Of a stretch of DNA of 64,000 bases, positions 16,755-26,628 are shown one piece after another. A program made the position numbers and the translations under genes. Source of the DNA: Candidatus Gastranaerophilales bacterium (GTDB lineage Bacteria; Cyanobacteriota; Vampirovibrionia; Gastranaerophilales; Gastranaerophilaceae); NCBI GenBank assembly GCA_944323925.1, contig CALUUI010000012.1, forward strand, positions 1 through 64,000. The letters run 5' to 3'. Every line of letters starts with the position of its first letter. The stretch's first letter is position 1. Under the pieces are notes generated by a model that made no database searches, had not been told where the DNA came from, and was given only the letters and a program-made list of their open reading frames with translations.

Positions 16755-19274
16755 ATGGATAATATAAAAAATTTTTTAGAAAAGCTAAAACCCGGATTTC
16801 AGTTAACGGATTCTTGTGCTTTTTTGAAAAAATATGATAAAGATAATAATTCAATTTTTGATGCGGATGAAGTTGAACAAATTAAGAAGGATTTAACTGA
16901 GGCTGCTAATTCTGATGCCAACACTGAACAGTTATCCGATAATGAAATTTTATCTTTTTTTACAAAACTGTTTGGTAAAAGTTCAGATATTAATAGTGAT
17001 AAACTAATCGCTGATGCGAAATCTTGGATAGATTCATTAATTCCTTATAAGGATAAAGTCCTTCAGAAAGTTAAGCAACTTGATTCTTATAAAAATTTGT
17101 CTGATATTAAAAAACAATATATTGATTTATTAATTAGTATTCAAGAACGGCCTGAAGTCAATGATATTACAGTCGTTATCGAAACCCTTTCAAAGGACGA
17201 AAATAATGGTGGTTACAGTGATGAATATGTTTTATCTAATAAAAATATTTTAAAAGAATTCGCAAAATTGAAGGATTTTGAATTCTCTCCTCAAAATGTT
17301 TTAAATATCCTAGAGCTGAACCAGCTTCCAGAAGGTCGTATAGATAGAGTTAATGAGTCTTTTAAATACATTTCTTCTGAAAATGCTATTAAGCTATCTG
17401 GGCTAGATGAAAAAGTATTTTCTCGAATGGAAGAATCTATTGCTAATACTCCAAGAATGTTAGAGTTTGATGAAGCGATAGATTTTGTTGAATCTTTGGA
17501 TGATGCTGATTATAAAAAAGCAAAACCATTTTTATCCATTGAAAATCGAAACAAACAATTAAAATTAAATCAAATTCTAACTATATTGCACTCGGGTGAT
17601 GCTAAATATTCTAAAGCTCTTGCGATTGCAGAAAATAATAATCTTAGTGGTAATCAAATTATTGATTTGATGAATTTAGATGATGAAAAATATTCTCAAG
17701 CAGTTGAATTGCTTGAACTGTCTAAACAACGCTCAGAAGAAATAAGTGGCTTTGACGTTATTAAACTTGCTCAAACAGATGCAGAAAATTTTGAAAAGGT
17801 AAAAAGGTTAGTATTAACTAAGATTAATGATAATTCAGGTTTTGATTTATATTTATCAAGTAGTGAAATTGTTGCTCTTGCCAAGTTGGATGATGATAAG
17901 TTAAACAATGCTATAGCTCTTTTTAATATTCAAGGCCGAACAACTACTGAAAGACTTTCCGGAGAAATAATAGCAAAGTTGGTTGAGATAGATAAAAATC
18001 TTCTTAATAGATTTATCAGTGAAAATCCTAATTTTATTGTTAGAAATTATAGTACAACAACCGGTAATATTACTCTTGAACCTGAAAGAGGAAGTAATAA
18101 GCAATTGGTATATAATAAAGATTCTGGATTGGTTGAAACCTCTGAAAAATCAGATATTAGATACGATGAAAATGGTGAGATTGTAGGTTATAAAAAGAGT
18201 GTTAAGAATATTGCAAATGGAATAACTCAAGAATCATATTATGAAAAACCTGAGGGCTACTCTTCTCCCGTTTTGGTTAAAGATACGATTAAAGAACTTG
18301 ATAATAGTGGTAATGTTATTTTAGTTACAAATATTGATAAAAGTTCAGTAAATGGGGTTTTTAATATTACGATAACCGATTCAAATGGTAATACTAAACC
18401 TGTTCAGTATGCCTATAAAGATGAAGAGGGTAAAGTGGTAGTATATAAAAGTATTCCTTCTCCTGATGGTTCTAAAATTGAGTACCATTACGAAAAATCA
18501 CAAGATAATAAATCTTTGAGTTCATATGTAATAAAAGATAAAAATGGTACGGTATTATTTGAAAGAAATCAAACGAATGAAGTTTTATCTGAAAGTCCTT
18601 ATAGAGTGATTGCATCAGTCAATGGTAAGGTTTATGAAGTCAAATTTGATGGTAAGAAAATTTTTATTACTGATAAGTCAAATAATAAACAAGAGGAGAT
18701 TGATCTTAACAATGTAATTGAAAAAGACGGCGAAGAGGTAATTTTAGAATTATTGAAAAAAGTACCGCCTCAACAATTATTGATGATGAAAAAGTTTCCA
18801 ATATTAAAAATGAAATATGAAAAAGATAATCTTTTACTTCAAGAAAGTGCTAATTGGCAAAATGTTCCTCGAAGTTTGACCATAGGAGAACGTTCTTATG
18901 CAAAAGACGATCAGGAATTATTTATGGTATTTGTTCATGAATATGGTCATTATCTTGATACCAATGTCAGAACAAATGAACTAAATAATGTTTCTGATAA
19001 TTCTGAACTTAATGAAATTTATCAGGAGGAGTTGAAAAACTTCGCTAGTACATCTACTGCGTCACAACAAGAAATGATATCTTATTTTACTGATTTCTCT
19101 CGGGCTGATGATGAAAGGGTTGCAGAATCGAATGCGATTATAAATAATGGTATATTCGATGATGTTTTTGCCGGTAGACAATATTATTTACAAAAATACT
19201 TCCCAAAAACTATTGCTAAAATTGCTCAATTAATTTCTGAAATGGAAAATTCTCCAATTAAACCAAAAGATTAA
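16755..19274 (+). CDS. EF-hand protein with lethal-factor-like HEYGH metallopeptidase domain
   Basis: 839 residues, no signal peptide. A canonical calcium-binding EF-hand loop runs from D28 to E39 (D28, D30, N32, I34, E39). Residues 150-420 hold degenerate helical repeats of about 35 residues (DLMNLDDEKYSQAVELLEL, ALAKLDDDKLNNAIALF). A beta-rich part with RHS-like strands (YDENGEIVGYKKSV) spans 430-660. The C-terminal domain carries H728-E-Y-G-H732 and, 55 residues on, ERVAESNAI with E791 as probable third zinc ligand, the arrangement of the anthrax lethal factor (ATLF) peptidase family. A secreted or host-directed protease is inferred; the export route is unknown. AGAGG precedes the ATG. Confidence 0.75.
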   Translation: MDNIKNFLEKLKPGFQLTDSCAFLKKYDKDNNSIFDADEVEQIKKDLTEAANSDANTEQLSDNEILSFFTKLFGKSSDINSDKLIADAKSWIDSLIPYKDKVLQKVKQLDSYKNLSDIKKQYIDLLISIQERPEVNDITVVIETLSKDENNGGYSDEYVLSNKNILKEFAKLKDFEFSPQNVLNILELNQLPEGRIDRVNESFKYISSENAIKLSGLDEKVFSRMEESIANTPRMLEFDEAIDFVESLDDADYKKAKPFLSIENRNKQLKLNQILTILHSGDAKYSKALAIAENNNLSGNQIIDLMNLDDEKYSQAVELLELSKQRSEEISGFDVIKLAQTDAENFEKVKRLVLTKINDNSGFDLYLSSSEIVALAKLDDDKLNNAIALFNIQGRTTTERLSGEIIAKLVEIDKNLLNRFISENPNFIVRNYSTTTGNITLEPERGSNKQLVYNKDSGLVETSEKSDIRYDENGEIVGYKKSVKNIANGITQESYYEKPEGYSSPVLVKDTIKELDNSGNVILVTNIDKSSVNGVFNITITDSNGNTKPVQYAYKDEEGKVVVYKSIPSPDGSKIEYHYEKSQDNKSLSSYVIKDKNGTVLFERNQTNEVLSESPYRVIASVNGKVYEVKFDGKKIFITDKSNNKQEEIDLNNVIEKDGEEVILELLKKVPPQQLLMMKKFPILKMKYEKDNLLLQESANWQNVPRSLTIGERSYAKDDQELFMVFVHEYGHYLDTNVRTNELNNVSDNSELNEIYQEELKNFASTSTASQQEMISYFTDFSRADDERVAESNAIINNGIFDDVFAGRQYYLQKYFPKTIAKIAQLISEMENSPIKPKD

Positions 19275-19346
19275 CTAAAATATCCACTCTTTGGAGGTTA
19301 TTTCTAAATTGAAAAAATATTAGAATGCTTCAAGAAGGGGGATAGA

Positions 19347-20126
19347 GTGGAAATAGAAGTTTTATCTGATGTTAATTTAACTAAAGTAATTAATTGTATT
19401 AGACCCAAAAAGTATAACAATCAGTCATATCACTTTTGTGTAAGTGGGGATGCTTTAAGATTTGCTAATAAGTATAAAGAATCCATCCCTCAATATCTTC
19501 AGGCAATTATGAAAGATAGAAAGAATCTGGACGCTTATGTTGGTATAGCCCAATCTTATAAAGCACTTTCTATTTATGATAAGGCTATTATATATTTTGC
19601 TAAAGCAAATGAAATTGAACAAAAATTTGAGTTCTACTTAGAGCTTGGCATGTGTAATTTTGCTCTTGAGAACTATGAAGCTGCTCTTAAAGATTTTATG
19701 TCTGCAATTAAGATTTCACCAGAAAATCTTGATGCCCAAACTTGGTTAGCTTTAACTCATGAAGAATTAGAAGAATATAATATGGCTTTTCTTATTTATG
19801 ACAAAATGATTGAAGATCATCCTGAATATGTAAATGCTTATATCAATAAAGGAACTTTAGAGATGAGTATCGATCAATACAAAGAAGCTACAAATACTTT
19901 TTCCCAAGTAATTAAAATTAATCCGGATTTTTATAAAGCATACTTTGGTATAGCTCTTTGTTTTGATAAGTTAGGAAAATTGCGTGATGCAAAACGTTAT
20001 TATACAAAATTCTTAAACCTTAAACCAAAAGCTGAAGTTGCTGATTTCGTAAAAGCTAGAGTTGATAAAATTTCTGCATTAAAAAGACCCAGATTTTCGA
20101 TGTCCCATCTGAGTCTTGTTAATTAG
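19347..20126 (+). CDS. Tetratricopeptide repeat protein
   Basis: 259 residues, GTG start chosen because AAGGGGG lies six bases upstream. Five to six consecutive TPRs from about residue 28 to 235 (for example YNMAFLIYDKMIEDHPEYVN and YKEATNTFSQVIKINPDFYK) fill almost the whole protein. No signal peptide or catalytic domain. It is a protein-interaction module with unknown partners; it follows the HEYGH protein by 72 bases and may be co-expressed with it. Confidence 0.85.
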   Translation: MEIEVLSDVNLTKVINCIRPKKYNNQSYHFCVSGDALRFANKYKESIPQYLQAIMKDRKNLDAYVGIAQSYKALSIYDKAIIYFAKANEIEQKFEFYLELGMCNFALENYEAALKDFMSAIKISPENLDAQTWLALTHEELEEYNMAFLIYDKMIEDHPEYVNAYINKGTLEMSIDQYKEATNTFSQVIKINPDFYKAYFGIALCFDKLGKLRDAKRYYTKFLNLKPKAEVADFVKARVDKISALKRPRFSMSHLSLVN

Positions 20127-20191
20127 TTCTCTCCTCTTTAGTTATCCGGTTCAGTCCTCGTTTGCTTCTCTTATCCGACGTGTTATTTGTT

Positions 20192-20220
20192 CTGTATATT
20201 TATATAAAGATTATATACAG
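20192..20220. repeat. 8-bp inverted repeat before dapA
   Basis: CTGTATAT and ATATACAG flank 13 AT-rich bases in the 206-base gap before dapA. It has no T tract. It may be an operator, but AT-rich chance is possible. Confidence 0.3.
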
Positions 20221-20332
20221 ATGATAATTTCACAAAATTCTAAAACTGTTACAAAAGTTAATATCTTGCTTAATTAATACTCTGCTTGATTTATAATTAA
20301 ATAAAATAGACGAGGATTGAGGAGGCTATGAT

Positions 20333-21220
20333 ATGAGGAGTAATTTTGGTGAAGTAATAACAGCAATGGTAACCCCTATGGATGAGAAGGGAAATGTTGA
20401 TTATGATTCATTAGAAAAATTAGCTTCGCATCTGGCTGAGAATGGTAGTGATTCAATCTTGGTATGTGGAACAACTGGTGAGTCTCCTACACTTTCTTGC
20501 TCTGAGAAAATAGAAATTTTGTCCAGTGTAAAAAGAGCAGTAAGTGGAAAAGCTAAAGTTATAATGGGTGTAGGGTCAAATTCTACAGATGGAACTTTAA
20601 AATTTTTAAAAGAAGTAGAAAAAGAAGAACCGGATGGGGTATTAGTAGTGGTTCCATACTATAATAAACCCTCCCAAACTGGCATGATTTCTCATTTTTC
20701 TGCAATAGCCGAAAAAACAACATTACCAATTATAATGTATAACATACCATCGCGTACTGGTGTAAATATGCTCCCTGAAACTGTGGCAATTCTTGCAGAA
20801 AAATTTTCAAATATTGTCGCATTAAAGCAAAGTTGTCCGGATATGGATATGATAAGCGAATTAAAGCTAAAATGCCCAAAAGATTTTGTTATATATAGTG
20901 GTGATGACAGTTTAACCTTGCCAATGATGTCGATAGGCGTTGATGGTGTAATATCAGTTGCATCACATTTGTTTGGTAATGAAATTAAGTCAATGATTAG
21001 AAATTTTAAAACGGGTGAGATATTAGCATCAAGGAATATGCACTTAGTATTGTATCCAATATTTAAGAAATTATTTTTTGCACCAAATCCAGAACCTGTA
21101 AAGACGTTATTAGCGAATAAAGAGTTAATACAAACGGCGGAGGTTAGGTTGCCTTTAGTAAAATTGACTCAAGATGAAAAAGCTGAATTATTATCAGTGT
21201 TTAATTCAATAGCTCTGTAA
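20333..21220 (+). CDS. dapA: 4-hydroxy-tetrahydrodipicolinate synthase
   Basis: Condenses pyruvate with aspartate semialdehyde, the first step of the lysine/diaminopimelate branch needed for peptidoglycan. 295 residues with the family's features: CGTTGESPTLS (45-55), catalytic Y136 in YNIPSRTG, Schiff-base K165 in VALKQS, and R141. GGAGG ends eight bases before the ATG; an ATG five bases earlier is out of frame and stops at once. The gene precedes secD-secF by 66 bases. Confidence 0.97.
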   Translation: MRSNFGEVITAMVTPMDEKGNVDYDSLEKLASHLAENGSDSILVCGTTGESPTLSCSEKIEILSSVKRAVSGKAKVIMGVGSNSTDGTLKFLKEVEKEEPDGVLVVVPYYNKPSQTGMISHFSAIAEKTTLPIIMYNIPSRTGVNMLPETVAILAEKFSNIVALKQSCPDMDMISELKLKCPKDFVIYSGDDSLTLPMMSIGVDGVISVASHLFGNEIKSMIRNFKTGEILASRNMHLVLYPIFKKLFFAPNPEPVKTLLANKELIQTAEVRLPLVKLTQDEKAELLSVFNSIAL

Positions 21221-21286
21221 GGGATAGTAAGTTGTACTATTCAATAAAAAATGTTTTTGATAGAATTCCATTGAGGAGTATAAAAT

Positions 21287-22597
21287 ATGAAAAATAAAGT
21301 TAAATTGTTTTGGTTTATTGTGTTGGTTGTTATAGCCGCAATATACTTTATTGCAACAAAGCCAACAAAGTTGGGCTTAGACTTGGTCGGTGGATCAAGG
21401 CTTGTTTTAGAAGCTCAAACTACGGCTACCATGCCTGAAATTACGCAAGATATGATGAATAGTTTGCAGTTCGCGATAGAGAATCGTGTCAATAAGTTAG
21501 GGGTAGCAGAAACGGTTGTTCAAAGACAGGGCGACAAAAGACTAGTTGTTGAAATTCCAGATGTTACTGATTTAGATAAGGCAAAACAATTTATTGGTGA
21601 AACTGCTGAACTTGAATTCAAAAAAATGGCTATGGTAAATGGTCAATTGGATTGGGTGTCTACAGGTTTGACAGGTAAAGATTTAAATAAATCTATGGTT
21701 TCAAGTAATCCCAATAATGGACAGTGGGTAGTTTCATTAGAATTTAATAACGAAGGAGCAAAGAAATTTGCAGATTTAACAAGAGAACTTGTTGGTAAAC
21801 AAATGGCAATCTTCTTTAATGGAGAGCTTCAATCAGCACCTAATGTGAATGAACCAATAACAGGCGGTCATGCGCAAATTACAGGCGGCGGAAACTCAGG
21901 ATTTGCATATGAAGAAGCAAAACAAATGGTTGATTTACTTAATGCGGGAGCATTACCTGTTCCAGCTAAAATAATTGAAGAAAATACTGTTGGGCCAACT
22001 CTTGGTGCGGATAGTATTGCAAGGTCTAAGATGGCTGGTATGATTGGTATCGGCTTGGTTATGATATTTATGATTGCTTATTATAGGGCTCCTGGTATAA
22101 TTGCCGATATCGCTCTTTGTATTTATGGGTTAATTCTATTCGCATTATTTAAAGTTATTCCTGTTACCTTGACTCTTGCTGGTATTGCAGGGTTTATTCT
22201 AAGTATTGGTATGGCGGTTGATGCTAATATCCTTATTTTTGAAAGAACAAAAGAAGAATTGAAAGCCGGCAGAACTTTATTTACAGCTATTAACTCAGGT
22301 TTCGACAGAGCCTTCACAAGTATCTGGGATTCTAATATTACTACAATTATTTCTTGTATTATCTTATATATGTTAGGTACAAGTATAGTAAAGGGCTTTG
22401 CTCTTACACTTGCTTTAGGTGTAGCGGTTTCAATGTTTACTGCAATTACAGTGACTCGTAACTTCATGCATTTGATTTTTGGTACAGGTGATTTGAAGCA
22501 CCCTGAATGGTTTGGTATTAAGAAGTCTGATATTGGTGATGCTTATAAAGCTGTTGAAACAAAACGTGAAAAAGCAAAATTTGGTATTTTGGACTAA
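21287..22597 (+). CDS. secD: Protein translocase subunit SecD
   Basis: Proton-driven partner of SecYEG that pulls proteins across the membrane. 436 residues: one N-terminal helix, the LGLDLVGGSRLVLEAQ motif, the periplasmic domain (GVAETVVQRQGDKRLVVEIP), then five C-terminal helices with the GMAVDANILIFERTKEEL motif. A GAGGAG site precedes the ATG. secF follows after 18 bases. Confidence 0.97.
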   Translation: MKNKVKLFWFIVLVVIAAIYFIATKPTKLGLDLVGGSRLVLEAQTTATMPEITQDMMNSLQFAIENRVNKLGVAETVVQRQGDKRLVVEIPDVTDLDKAKQFIGETAELEFKKMAMVNGQLDWVSTGLTGKDLNKSMVSSNPNNGQWVVSLEFNNEGAKKFADLTRELVGKQMAIFFNGELQSAPNVNEPITGGHAQITGGGNSGFAYEEAKQMVDLLNAGALPVPAKIIEENTVGPTLGADSIARSKMAGMIGIGLVMIFMIAYYRAPGIIADIALCIYGLILFALFKVIPVTLTLAGIAGFILSIGMAVDANILIFERTKEELKAGRTLFTAINSGFDRAFTSIWDSNITTIISCIILYMLGTSIVKGFALTLALGVAVSMFTAITVTRNFMHLIFGTGDLKHPEWFGIKKSDIGDAYKAVETKREKAKFGILD

Positions 22598-22615
22598 CAG
22601 AAGGGCAGGTTTTTA

Positions 22616-23563
22616 ATGATTACATTGAATATAGTTAAAAATAAAATTTGGTTTTTATGCTTGTCAGCATTACTTTTAGCTCCTGGGATTGGTGCAATGA
22701 TATATTCATCGATTACTTATCCTACGCATACGCCGCTGAAGGTTGGTATTGATTATACAGGAGGAACCACTTTACAGTATGGTATTAATCAAGCAAATCC
22801 TTCTGATAAGTTGGGTGAGCTTAGAGCTAAACTTGAAAATGGGGGTGTTGATAATCCTTATCTGCAAGTTATTAATGTTGGTGAGTCTTCTAACGACGAC
22901 GCTATAAAGTCTATTGTATCTGTTAGAACAAAATTTGTTGAAGAAGGCTCTGATGATGTGAATAAGATTTCTAATATTATGCAAGATGAGTTTAATTCGG
23001 CAAATTTAATCCAAGTTTCATCTGTTGGACCGACTCTTGGTAGCGAGTTGTTTAAAAATTCGCTTATTGCACTTTCTTTGGCAATATTAGGGATTATTTG
23101 TTATTTAACAGTTAGGTTCCAGTTTGATTATGCACTTGCAGCTATATTAGGGTTGGTGCATGACGTTCTGTTTATTTTAGGTATGTTTTCTATATTTGGA
23201 CTCGTTTGGGATGTTCAAATTGACAGCCTATTTATTACAGCATTGCTAACAGTTATTGGTTTCTCTGTTCACGATACAATTGTTGTATTTGATAGAGTTA
23301 GAGAAAACTTGAAGTATTATTCTAAAAAGATGAGTTTTGGAGAAATTGTGAATTCCTCAATTAATCAAACTTTAGCTAGAAGTATAAATACCTCTTTAAC
23401 AACATTACTAACGTTATTGGCTCTATATTTATTTGGAGGTGTTACAACAAGAGATTTCGTTTTGGCTATGATTCTTGGTATCATTATCGGAACGTATTCA
23501 AGTATTTTCTTCTGTGCTTCACTGGTTGATATGTGGAGAGAAAGTAAACAAAAGGCTGTTTAA
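22616..23563 (+). CDS. secF: Protein translocase subunit SecF
   Basis: 315 residues, six predicted membrane helices, with the SecF signatures VGIDYTGGTTLQYG near the N-terminus, SSVGPTLGSEL before helix two, and FSVHDTIVVFDRVRENL. It forms a complex with SecD, encoded immediately upstream. A terminator hairpin follows eight bases after the stop. Confidence 0.97.
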   Translation: MITLNIVKNKIWFLCLSALLLAPGIGAMIYSSITYPTHTPLKVGIDYTGGTTLQYGINQANPSDKLGELRAKLENGGVDNPYLQVINVGESSNDDAIKSIVSVRTKFVEEGSDDVNKISNIMQDEFNSANLIQVSSVGPTLGSELFKNSLIALSLAILGIICYLTVRFQFDYALAAILGLVHDVLFILGMFSIFGLVWDVQIDSLFITALLTVIGFSVHDTIVVFDRVRENLKYYSKKMSFGEIVNSSINQTLARSINTSLTTLLTLLALYLFGGVTTRDFVLAMILGIIIGTYSSIFFCASLVDMWRESKQKAV

Positions 23564-23570
23564 TTTATAT

Positions 23571-23602
23571 AAAAATGGTGAAGAAATTCACCATTTTTTT
23601 TC
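23571..23602 (+). terminator. secF terminator
   Basis: A 12-bp stem AAAAATGGTGAA / TTCACCATTTTT around GAAA, running into eight T in total, directly after secF. Confidence 0.85.
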
Positions 23603-23677
23603 GATATTAATATAAATTTAATGAAATCTTTACTTGTTTATAATATTTGATGTGAGATAATAATTTTGGAGGGCGGT

Positions 23678-24304
23678 ATGAATACCTTAGTTTATTCAAT
23701 AGATAAAACGGAAAATCCAACAACATTATATATAAATCTCACAAATTCCTGTACAAATAATTGTGTTTTCTGCCTTAGAGAGCAGAAAGATGATGTTTGC
23801 GGTAAAGATATGTGGCTTGATAATGAAAATTATACCATTGACGATTTAATATCACAGTTTGAAAATTTTGAAACCCCAAAACAAGTTGTATTTTGCGGAT
23901 ATGGCGAACCGATGTTAAGATTGGAAATTTTAAAGGCCTTTGCTAAATATTTAAAAGAAAAATATCCAAATATATTTATAAGAATAAATACAAACGGACA
24001 TGCAAATGCAATTCATAAGAGAAATGTTGTTCCGGAATTAAAAGGCTTGATAGATGAATTTTCAGTTAGCTTAAATGCCTCTTGTGAAGAAGATTATGAT
24101 AAAATATCTCAACCAAAAATAAAAAATGCTTATGAAAAAGTTAAAGAATTTATTTCAAATTGTGCAGAAGAAGGTATTTCTGTTGTTGCAAGTATTGTTG
24201 ATGGATACCAAGGGAAACATATAGATGTTGAAAATTGCAGAATTGTAGCTGAAAATTTAGGCGCAAAATTTAGAGTGAGAGAGTGGATACCAAACGGGTA
24301 TTAA
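23678..24304 (+). CDS. Radical SAM protein, TatD-associated family
   Basis: 208 residues from ATG 23678, which has GGAGGG five bases upstream; an in-frame TTG four codons earlier overlaps that site and is rejected. The radical SAM cluster motif C25-x3-C29-x2-C32 (CTNNCVFC) is followed by GYGEPMLR and NTNGH, as in the short family often fused or adjacent to TatD nuclease. No tatD lies nearby here. The substrate is unknown. Confidence 0.85.
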   Translation: MNTLVYSIDKTENPTTLYINLTNSCTNNCVFCLREQKDDVCGKDMWLDNENYTIDDLISQFENFETPKQVVFCGYGEPMLRLEILKAFAKYLKEKYPNIFIRINTNGHANAIHKRNVVPELKGLIDEFSVSLNASCEEDYDKISQPKIKNAYEKVKEFISNCAEEGISVVASIVDGYQGKHIDVENCRIVAENLGAKFRVREWIPNGY

Positions 24305-24408
24305 TGTCTTTTCCTTCAACGTTTTAAATTGTTTTTGTGCTAAAATTAATGAAGATTTTAACGAAAAATAAAATATAGTATGTAACTAATAAAAAGAAAG
24401 GATGCAAA

Positions 24409-26568
24409 ATGACTCTTTTAGACAAAATTATGAAACCGAAATCAATTGCGGTTATCGGTGCATCAACAAAAGAACATACAATTGGTTCTGATTTGATGAA
24501 AAGATTACAAGAATACAAATTCACAGGAAAGTTATATCCTGTAAACCCTAAGGGTGGTATAATTGAAGGCTTACAAGCCTATACATCAGTATTGGAAGTC
24601 CCTGGTGAAGTTGATTTAGCAATTATTGTTGTTAATTCAAAGTTTGTACTTTCAACTATTGATGAATGCCATAAAAAAGGTATTAAAGGTGTTTGTATAA
24701 TTACAGCAGGTTTTAAAGAAACAGGAAAAGAAGGTGCTGAGTTAGAAAAACAATTGGTAGAAAAATTAAAAGAATACGGTATGAGATGTGTAGGTCCAAA
24801 CTGTCTTGGGGTTGTTAATACTCACCCTGAAATCAGAATGGACGGATGTTTCGCTGAATCTCTTCCTGAACGTGGAAATATTGGTTTTGTTTCTCAATCA
24901 GGCGCTTTAGGCGGTGGTATTCTTAATATTTTAAAAGACTTAAATCTTGGGTTTGCACAATTTATTTCTATTGGTAACCAAGCTGATGTTAATGCTGAAA
25001 CAGCTATTGAATATTGGGAAAATGATGAAGATGTTCAACAAATTTTGCTTTATATGGAATCAATTCAAAACCCTGCAAACTTTAGAAAATTAGCATCAAG
25101 AGTTTCTAAAAAGAAACCTATTTTGGCATTAAAATCAGGTCGTTCAGCTGCAGGTGCATCTGCTGCATCTTCTCACACCGGGTCATTAGCTGGTGCTGAT
25201 AAGGCTGCTGCTGCATTGTTGCATCAATCAGGTGTTATCAGAGAATTCTCTTTAAAGAATTTGTTTGCAACTGCAAAAGTTTTTGCAAACTGTCCTATTC
25301 CAAATGGTGATAGAGTAGCAATTATTACAAACTCAGGCGGTCCTGGTATTATGGCAACTGATGCGGTTTGTGAATATGGTATGCAAATGGCTAAAATTTC
25401 TGATGAAACAAAAGAAAAATTAAGAAGTTTCTTACCTGCTGCTGCATCTGTTAAGAACCCTATTGATATGATTGCTTCTGCTCCTATCGAGCATTATAAA
25501 CAAACTCTTGAAACTGTTATTGCGGATGAAAATGTTGATATGATTATCACTATCTATCTTCCGTTCTTAGGTTTAAAAGATATTGATGTAGCGAAGGCTT
25601 TGATGGAAATTAAAGCTAAATATCCACAAAAACCTGTTATCGGTGTATTTATGACTAAGAGCGAATTCTTTGCTAAGTTATCTGAAATGGATGTAAATAT
25701 GCCGTTCTTTATGTATGCAGAAGAAGCGGCAGACGGTTTGAACAGATTAAATCAACAAAGATTATGGATGCAAAGACCTGAGGGTAAAATTCCTTGCTAT
25801 GATGTTGATAGAGCAAAAGTTGAAAAAATCATTTCTAAATCAATTTCTGAAGGAAGAGCTCAACTTACAACTCTTGAATCAATTGATGTTCTTCAAGCAT
25901 ATGGTATCAGAGCTTGTAAATATGGTTTGGCAACAAACGAAGAAGAAGTTGTTGAATTAGGTAATTCAATAGGTTATCCGGTTGTTATGAAGATGACTTC
26001 AAAAACTACTTCACACAAAACTGATGTTGGTGGTGTAAGAGTTAATATCAAGTCAGAAGAACAACTAAGAGCTGAATACAAAGATTTGATTGCAAAACTT
26101 GAAGAAAAAGGACTTTTAGAAGGTCTTGAAGGTGTAATCATTCAAGAAATGGTAAAAGGTTCAAGAGAAATGGTTTGTGGTATTGCAACAGATCCTCAAT
26201 ACGGTCCGATGATGATGTTCGGTTTAGGCGGTGTATTCGTTGAAGTAATGAAGGATGTTACTTTCAGAATTGCTCCTTTAACTGATATTGATGCAATGGA
26301 CATGATTAAGTCTGTTAAGGCATATAAACTTCTTGAAGGTGCTAGAGGTACTAAACCGGCACAAATCGATCAAATTCAAGAAACTCTATTAAGACTTTCT
26401 CAACTTGTTTCTGACTTCAAATTTATTGATGAGTTAGATATTAACCCATTATTAATTTCAGAAGCAACTGGTGAAGGTATTGCAGTTGACGGTCGTATTA
26501 AAGTAAGACTTGAAGAAGCTCAAAAGGCATTGAATACTTCTTGTTCTGCTTGCTCACTTTGCGGCTAG
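24409..26568 (+). CDS. ADP-forming acyl-CoA (acetyl-CoA) synthetase, alpha-beta fusion
   Basis: 719 residues. The order is a CoA-binding Rossmann domain (IAVIGAST, 13-20), two succinyl-CoA ligase-like domains with the phosphohistidine H256 in SSHTGSLAGAD, then an ATP-grasp beta part (from about 485; GYPVVMKM, VIIQEMVKGSREM). The enzyme turns acyl-CoA, ADP and phosphate into free acid, CoA and ATP, a fermentative energy step. The C-terminus is odd: after the normal end it reads LNTSCSACSLCG, with three cysteines in the last nine residues. AAAGGA precedes the ATG, and a strong terminator follows. Confidence 0.93.
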   Translation: MTLLDKIMKPKSIAVIGASTKEHTIGSDLMKRLQEYKFTGKLYPVNPKGGIIEGLQAYTSVLEVPGEVDLAIIVVNSKFVLSTIDECHKKGIKGVCIITAGFKETGKEGAELEKQLVEKLKEYGMRCVGPNCLGVVNTHPEIRMDGCFAESLPERGNIGFVSQSGALGGGILNILKDLNLGFAQFISIGNQADVNAETAIEYWENDEDVQQILLYMESIQNPANFRKLASRVSKKKPILALKSGRSAAGASAASSHTGSLAGADKAAAALLHQSGVIREFSLKNLFATAKVFANCPIPNGDRVAIITNSGGPGIMATDAVCEYGMQMAKISDETKEKLRSFLPAAASVKNPIDMIASAPIEHYKQTLETVIADENVDMIITIYLPFLGLKDIDVAKALMEIKAKYPQKPVIGVFMTKSEFFAKLSEMDVNMPFFMYAEEAADGLNRLNQQRLWMQRPEGKIPCYDVDRAKVEKIISKSISEGRAQLTTLESIDVLQAYGIRACKYGLATNEEEVVELGNSIGYPVVMKMTSKTTSHKTDVGGVRVNIKSEEQLRAEYKDLIAKLEEKGLLEGLEGVIIQEMVKGSREMVCGIATDPQYGPMMMFGLGGVFVEVMKDVTFRIAPLTDIDAMDMIKSVKAYKLLEGARGTKPAQIDQIQETLLRLSQLVSDFKFIDELDINPLLISEATGEGIAVDGRIKVRLEEAQKALNTSCSACSLCG

Positions 26569-26580
26569 TATTAATATTTT

Positions 26581-26619
26581 GAAGAGGCGCCTACAAAATG
26601 TAGGCGCCTCTTCTTTTTT
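26581..26619 (+). terminator. Strong terminator after the acyl-CoA synthetase
   Basis: A perfect 15-bp GC-rich stem GAAGAGGCGCCTACA / TGTAGGCGCCTCTTC around AAA, followed by six T. Confidence 0.92.
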
Positions 26620-26628
26620 AGATAAATT

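Noticed and set aside
20266-20297. Promoter TTGCTT/TATAAT before dapA
   Set aside because: The spacer is 20 bases, too long for a confident call, although the -10 is perfect.
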